Shown: in pieces, positions 60,490 to 64,000 of the stretch
Numbering within the stretch: the stretch's first letter is position 1
Layout of the letters: each line of letters begins with the position of its first letter
Assembly (NCBI GenBank): GCA_920105625.2
Contig: OV050030.1
Span: 166,568,815-166,632,814 of the forward strand
Reading direction: 5' to 3'
Source of the DNA: Clusia tigrina
Taxonomy: Eukaryota; Arthropoda; Insecta; Diptera; Clusiidae
Length of the DNA: 64,000 bases
The notes under the pieces: generated by a model
The model's input: the letters and a program-made list of their open reading frames with translations, nothing else
What the model was told of the DNA's origin: nothing
Databases searched by the model: none
Position numbers and translations under genes: made by a program

Positions 60490-61500
60490 GAATTTCAAAA
60501 CTGTTGGTTGGTTGGTTGGTTAGGTTGAAATACGGATTTGAGATGATTTGCAAACGCCGAGGCTTTGTCTTCGTCACTTCTTGCCCAAGTTCCATTATTT
60601 TGCCTGAGTGGTGGATGAGAATATTTAGAAGTCTTTATATTTTTATAGGCTTTCCATAAAGAGTAGTTAGTATTTTGTGTTGGAGTTAGCGTCTCAGTAT
60701 ACTTTTTCAAACTGTTCTCTAGCTCGCAGTTCAGTACTTCTCGGAGGCGTTTTTTTGCTAATGCTAATTTCTGCTTGGCGTAGGGCAGGATTATGAGGCT
60801 GCTGGAGATGAATGTGTGGCTGCAGATGTAAGAACTGAGTTGATGGTCAAAAGTGCCGAGTCAATATCGCTTGCACTCTTTAGTCGAGGACCAATGTTTT
60901 AATGACTACTTACATATTAACGGTACCTGAGCCAGTTTGTTCTTTTGTTGGTTAGGTGACCTGTTTTCTTACCCAGTTGAGCTTGGTGAGCTGGTCAGAG
61001 GCCAGTATATCGGTTGCCCTGAAGACACGAAATCTAGGTTAGATTTAGTAGTGCAGAGAACAGTTGTTTGCCTTTGGGATTTATTAACCTGGAGCCCCAA
61101 AAGATATGTTTCGCATTATAATCACCTGCTGAATTGTGAAGAATTGTGTGAATTGTAATTCAGTCACTGAGTATCTTGAAGGACAATAGACTGCGCTTAG
61201 TACAATTTTTACCTCCCAGCATTGAAGACATATTGATGTTGCCTGCAGATAGTCCTTTGTATACTCTTTTAGTGCATGATGCTTAAATCTATCTCTTATT
61301 AATATACCCGTACCGCCATGTGCTTTATCAGGATGGTTTGCCTTGTAGAATTTATATCCTGATATTACAAAATAATTTTTGTTTGTCAATGCGTTTCTGA
61401 TAAAAGCATAAAGTCAATTTGCCTAGTATGCAGAAAGTGTTGAATTTCAAGTTTATGTTGGCCTTTGCATTCCAATGACATATCTTAATATAGTTCATTT
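60490..61500 (-). pseudogene. Jockey copy 5 ORF2 (endonuclease)
   Basis: Starts with an ATGA context near 61500 and WNAKANINLKF. 61389-61084 carries ISGYKFYKANHPDKAHGGTG then ILIRDRFKHHALKEYTKDYL and VLSAVYCPSRYSVTE. 60710-60495 gives the linker before RT (YSLWKAYKNIKTSKYSHPPL, DKASAFANHLKSVFQPNQP). The catalytic RT is missing; stops are frequent. Confidence 0.8.
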
Positions 61501-61509
61501 TTTAGATAT

Positions 61510-62060
61510 CAACAATTACATAAGTTGGTTTTGAGTTTTCAACAACTCGTGCAACATGCTTTGCATTGATGTCATAAATTCTGTCATACAATTTGTTAAT
61601 TTTGATATCATGGATTCTACATTTTGCAAAGGATTTGCAAAGCTAGGAATTTCTTCAGATCCAGACTTTACTACGTTGGCATATGATCTTCATGTAGAAG
61701 CGTTGTCACTGGTCAGTTGCTTATGGGGTTCGATTGATTTGGCAATCTCTGTGTAATGAAAAGCTGGTTGCTGTTTCTGGTCTAATTTATTTTTGAGTGC
61801 TAAATACACTGGGCAGCCTCTGTAGTTTGCCGTGTGGTTTTCCTGCATTGCTGTATTTTTTTACATTTATGTTTAATTTGTCAGACAAACACTTGGAGGA
61901 ATGGTGAAGGTCCCCACAGGCAACACAAACAGTGGGCAAGGTACAGTACGATTTTGTGTGCCCGTATTCTTGGCAATTGAAGCACTAAACAGGGCGTCGT
62001 GTTTCGCTACTTTTTAATTTTCTTCGCACTTTTATTTTTAATGATGTTGTTTATAAAATA
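61510..62060 (-). pseudogene. Jockey copy 5 ORF1 (gag) remnant
   Basis: Zinc-knuckle sequence in several frames at 61990-61790: a CFNCQEYGHTKSYC-type motif, CVACGDLHHSSKC, and a decayed third knuckle near 61840. Downstream, towards 61550, Met-rich gag-tail sequence can be traced. Much decayed. Confidence 0.7.
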
Positions 62061-62290
62061 CTTTGTGAATTCCACACTTCACCTTTATTCAGTTCTTGCA
62101 GAATAAAATATAACTAAATTATGTAAATAAACTACACTTTCGTATTAGCGTGTATATCGCGAAGTCTAAAGAACGAATTCAGTTTAAACACAGTGAAAAC
62201 CCGTCCCAACCCGCACAGTTCAAAACAAGTTATACTACTTTAATTTGGTACACTTTTGCGTTAACCGCACCAGTTAAATTTATAACATAT

Positions 62291-62760
62291 TGTTACGAAA
62301 TTGCCCTCTTGACAATTAAAACTTTCTTTGTACCACTGGATTGTGTAGTAATCAAACAATCGCTTTGTTAAATTAAAATAATTAACTTTATTGAATTATT
62401 ATAATTTACACACTTAATCTTAGGCGTAAAGTTTTTTAATACAATCTTGTACTTTATTTAATTATTCATTTAATCACTTTATTACATCTGAATACTGTTA
62501 CTGTTCCGACCGAAATTCACGAATTTACACACTGCTAGGATTGCTGTTCAACTGTTTCGACCTTAATTTCGTTGTGGCTTATATACCTCTCGTATGTTGA
62601 ACTATAACATTCTAGAATACTCTCTACACTTCGAAAGAAGTTTCAAGAAGGTTATAGATATGTCTTTACGCATAGATTGTGTCCTAGCTTATATACCTCT
62701 CGTGTGGTAAACTACAATGAATGGAGGATACCCTAAAAGTATGCAATAATTTATGTCTCA
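62291..62760 (-). repeat. Ty3/gypsy LTR (3' LTR of minus-strand element)
   Basis: Reads TGAGACATAAATTATTG to GGCAATTTCGTAACA on the minus strand, i.e. TG...CA ends, about 470 bp. It is preceded (62761-62775) by a purine-rich AAGTGGTGGGCAG that could be the polypurine tract. Inside, two copies of a CTTATATACCTCTCGT word lie about 120 bp apart. Part of it matches the remnant at 49800-50160. Confidence 0.7.
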
Positions 62761-62775
62761 CTGCCCACCACTTAA

Positions 62776-63565
62776 TCTTGTTTGTCACGAACAAGGATAG
62801 TACTGCAACCTTTATCAGGAGATAGCCTCTCCAGATGAACGACTTTCATTTTGCTCCTGACATTTCTCGCCAACTCGCTGCGGTGCACTACATCGTTAAT
62901 ACGTTGTATCACCTTGTAAGGACCTAAGAAATTGCAGATCTTCAGTTAATCATATATCACAACCGAAAATAGCCTTGGCTGGTGTTGCAGATATTGTATC
63001 GTGAGTGGCAGATCCGCTAGGAACAAGGGTATGTGTTCGTCCCATCTTTCTAATTCCTGTCCACGATTTTCCTTAATAGCTATCGGATTGCGGGTGTAAA
63101 GGGGTTGTGCGAGTTTTGCGTATGCCCATCAATTCACTAATTTCCCTGAATATCGGTGACTCGAAATAACTGCCTTGATCCGAGCGCAACTAAAGGGGAG
63201 CTCCGAATCTGCAGAACCAATTATTGATAAATGCACCTGTAACGGCCTTAACAGCAATCAAGCGGACATCGATTACACCTTCTTTCCCTTTAGGATTAGA
63301 ACAGGGCTTGCAATAACACTACAAGAACGTCATGATAATGCATCAGCATTCCCGTTGCAGTCTCTCAATCCATCTCGCCATTTGACCTTCGGGATTTTTG
63401 AACTGTAATACCCAGCGCAGAGTCCCTACAAAAACTTATTCAAGTGCTTCAGGCACTGCATAACCGCCAAAAGTTCTCTCCGTGTTAGACAATAATTTCG
63501 TTCAGGCTTTGATAAGATCTTGCTGAAGTGTGCTATTACTCTTCCATGTCCGTCTGTAGCAAAAC
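62776..63565 (-). pseudogene. Ty3/gypsy pol remnant (RNase H to integrase end)
   Basis: Minus strand. 63540-63426 carries RNase H sequence DGHGRVIAHFSKILSKPERN and LTRRELLAVMQCLKHLNKF, continued in another frame with LRWVLQFKNPEGQMARWIER. The integrase end (63080-62990) reads NRGQELERWDEHIPLFLADP. Between them most of integrase is missing, so there is an internal deletion. Truncated at about 63565 next to a TAATG repeat. mdg1/412-like by pattern. Confidence 0.75.
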
Positions 63566-63612
63566 GCCCTAATATTATAATGTAATATTCTAATGTAATG
63601 TAATGTAACATA
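63566..63612. repeat. Short TAATG-unit repeat
   Basis: Imperfect units of TAATG (AATATTATAATGTAATATTC and following) at the truncated end of the gypsy pol. Confidence 0.7.
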
Positions 63613-64000
63613 AATGTAACGAAACTGTTAAACTGTATTTGTAAGCTTCCGAGTTTGTGTCTCTGTTTCGAACATCGCGCTCACGATCTGTAAAGTGATT
63701 AAAGATTAGTAGTGTTGTGAGCGTTGATAGAGAGAGGGCCAAACTGCGGTAAGTATTTGTTATATTAATTTGTTCTTTTAACTAATGTATTCTTTGTTTC
63801 ATGTCAATAGAAATAAATGTGTGTATTTTTTGTTTTTTTTAAATAAACATACTCCATTCTGTTTCAAAGCCCTGGATTTCGTCGACGCTACAATCTTTAT
63901 TTCGCAAATGGCTGTTTGATAAACTGTAACATTTTTCGCAGCCAGCAAAAATACAGTTTATAGAAAGCAGCTCTGCTAACCACTACGCCGCAGCCAGCAA
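63613..64000. other. Unassigned end of window, possible LTR
   Basis: A TGTAAC...GCTACA segment (about 63616-63893) with AATAAA inside could be an LTR of another element cut by the window end. CAGCCAGCAA occurs twice (63940-63950 and 63991-64000). Evidence is weak. Confidence 0.25.

Larger units (their letters stand above)
60480..62290 (-). mobile_element. Jockey-type non-LTR retrotransposon copy 5, 3'-truncated
   Basis: Minus strand: leader (62290-62060), ORF1 remnant (62050-61510), ORF2 endonuclease (61500-60900) and linker (60710-60490). It ends at the LOA copy before any RT. The leader motif TTTAAACTGAATTCGTTCTT with CTTCGCGATA (62147-62200) is shared with copy 2. Confidence 0.8.

Overview
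The window is AT-rich eukaryotic DNA from an insect, most likely a cyclorrhaphan fly (a tephritid would fit; I cannot fix the genus). The evidence is one exon that translates to the N-terminal half of the BRICK1/HSPC300 protein in a fly-like form, a Ty3/gypsy errantivirus with env, and Jockey-, I-, LOA-, R4- and RTE-type non-LTR retrotransposons together with P-like, Tc1-like, CACTA-like and Helitron DNA transposons. Almost everything else is transposon. No element has all its reading frames intact, so the window is a transposon graveyard with a few young insertions.

Layout. 1-1987: 3' half of a Helitron whose end is in the window. 2941-6259: degraded LOA-type retrotransposon (+). 6820-11812: I-type fragment followed by a nearly complete Jockey element, both on the minus strand. 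11967-13032: an uninterrupted (AT)n tract of about 1.07 kb. 13032-20352: a complete errantivirus (LTR-gag-pol-env-LTR) inserted at the edge of that tract, with a TATA target duplication. Its LTRs differ at only three places, yet gag, pol and env each carry a break. 21029-21168: the BRICK1 exon, followed inside its presumed intron by RTE, R4 and Jockey fragments. 25640-27840: Bel/Pao pol remnant (-). 27890-28680: Jockey gag remnant (-). 29500-35400: Jockey (+) interrupted by an I-type element that has a perfect 18-bp target duplication. 35480-37400: I-type remnant (-) interrupted by a 719-bp CACTA-like element. 37741-38300: Jockey tail (-). 38303-41500: I-type element (-). 42011-44607: THAP/P-element-like transposase gene (-). 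44860-45070: Tc1 remnant (-). 45438-49788: Jockey with poly(A) tail (+).

49800-54004 holds a Ty3/gypsy gag remnant with a perfect 44-bp-arm palindrome, then two divergent retroviral-type envelope gene remnants on opposite strands. 56240-59060: Jockey (-). 59495-60470: an internally deleted LOA copy in which gag is fused to RNase H. 60480-62200: Jockey (-). 62291-63560: Ty3/gypsy LTR plus 3' pol (-).

How parts relate. The BRICK1 exon is the only sequence for which I see a cellular function (WAVE/SCAR actin regulation). I did not see the second half of that protein anywhere downstream, so if the gene is live its intron may be tens of kb long and built from nested mobile elements. Two Jockey copies share an ATGA overlap between ORF1 and ORF2, and two share a 5' leader motif; both look like functional constraints on those lineages. 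All calls were made by eye from translated sequence; no database search was run.
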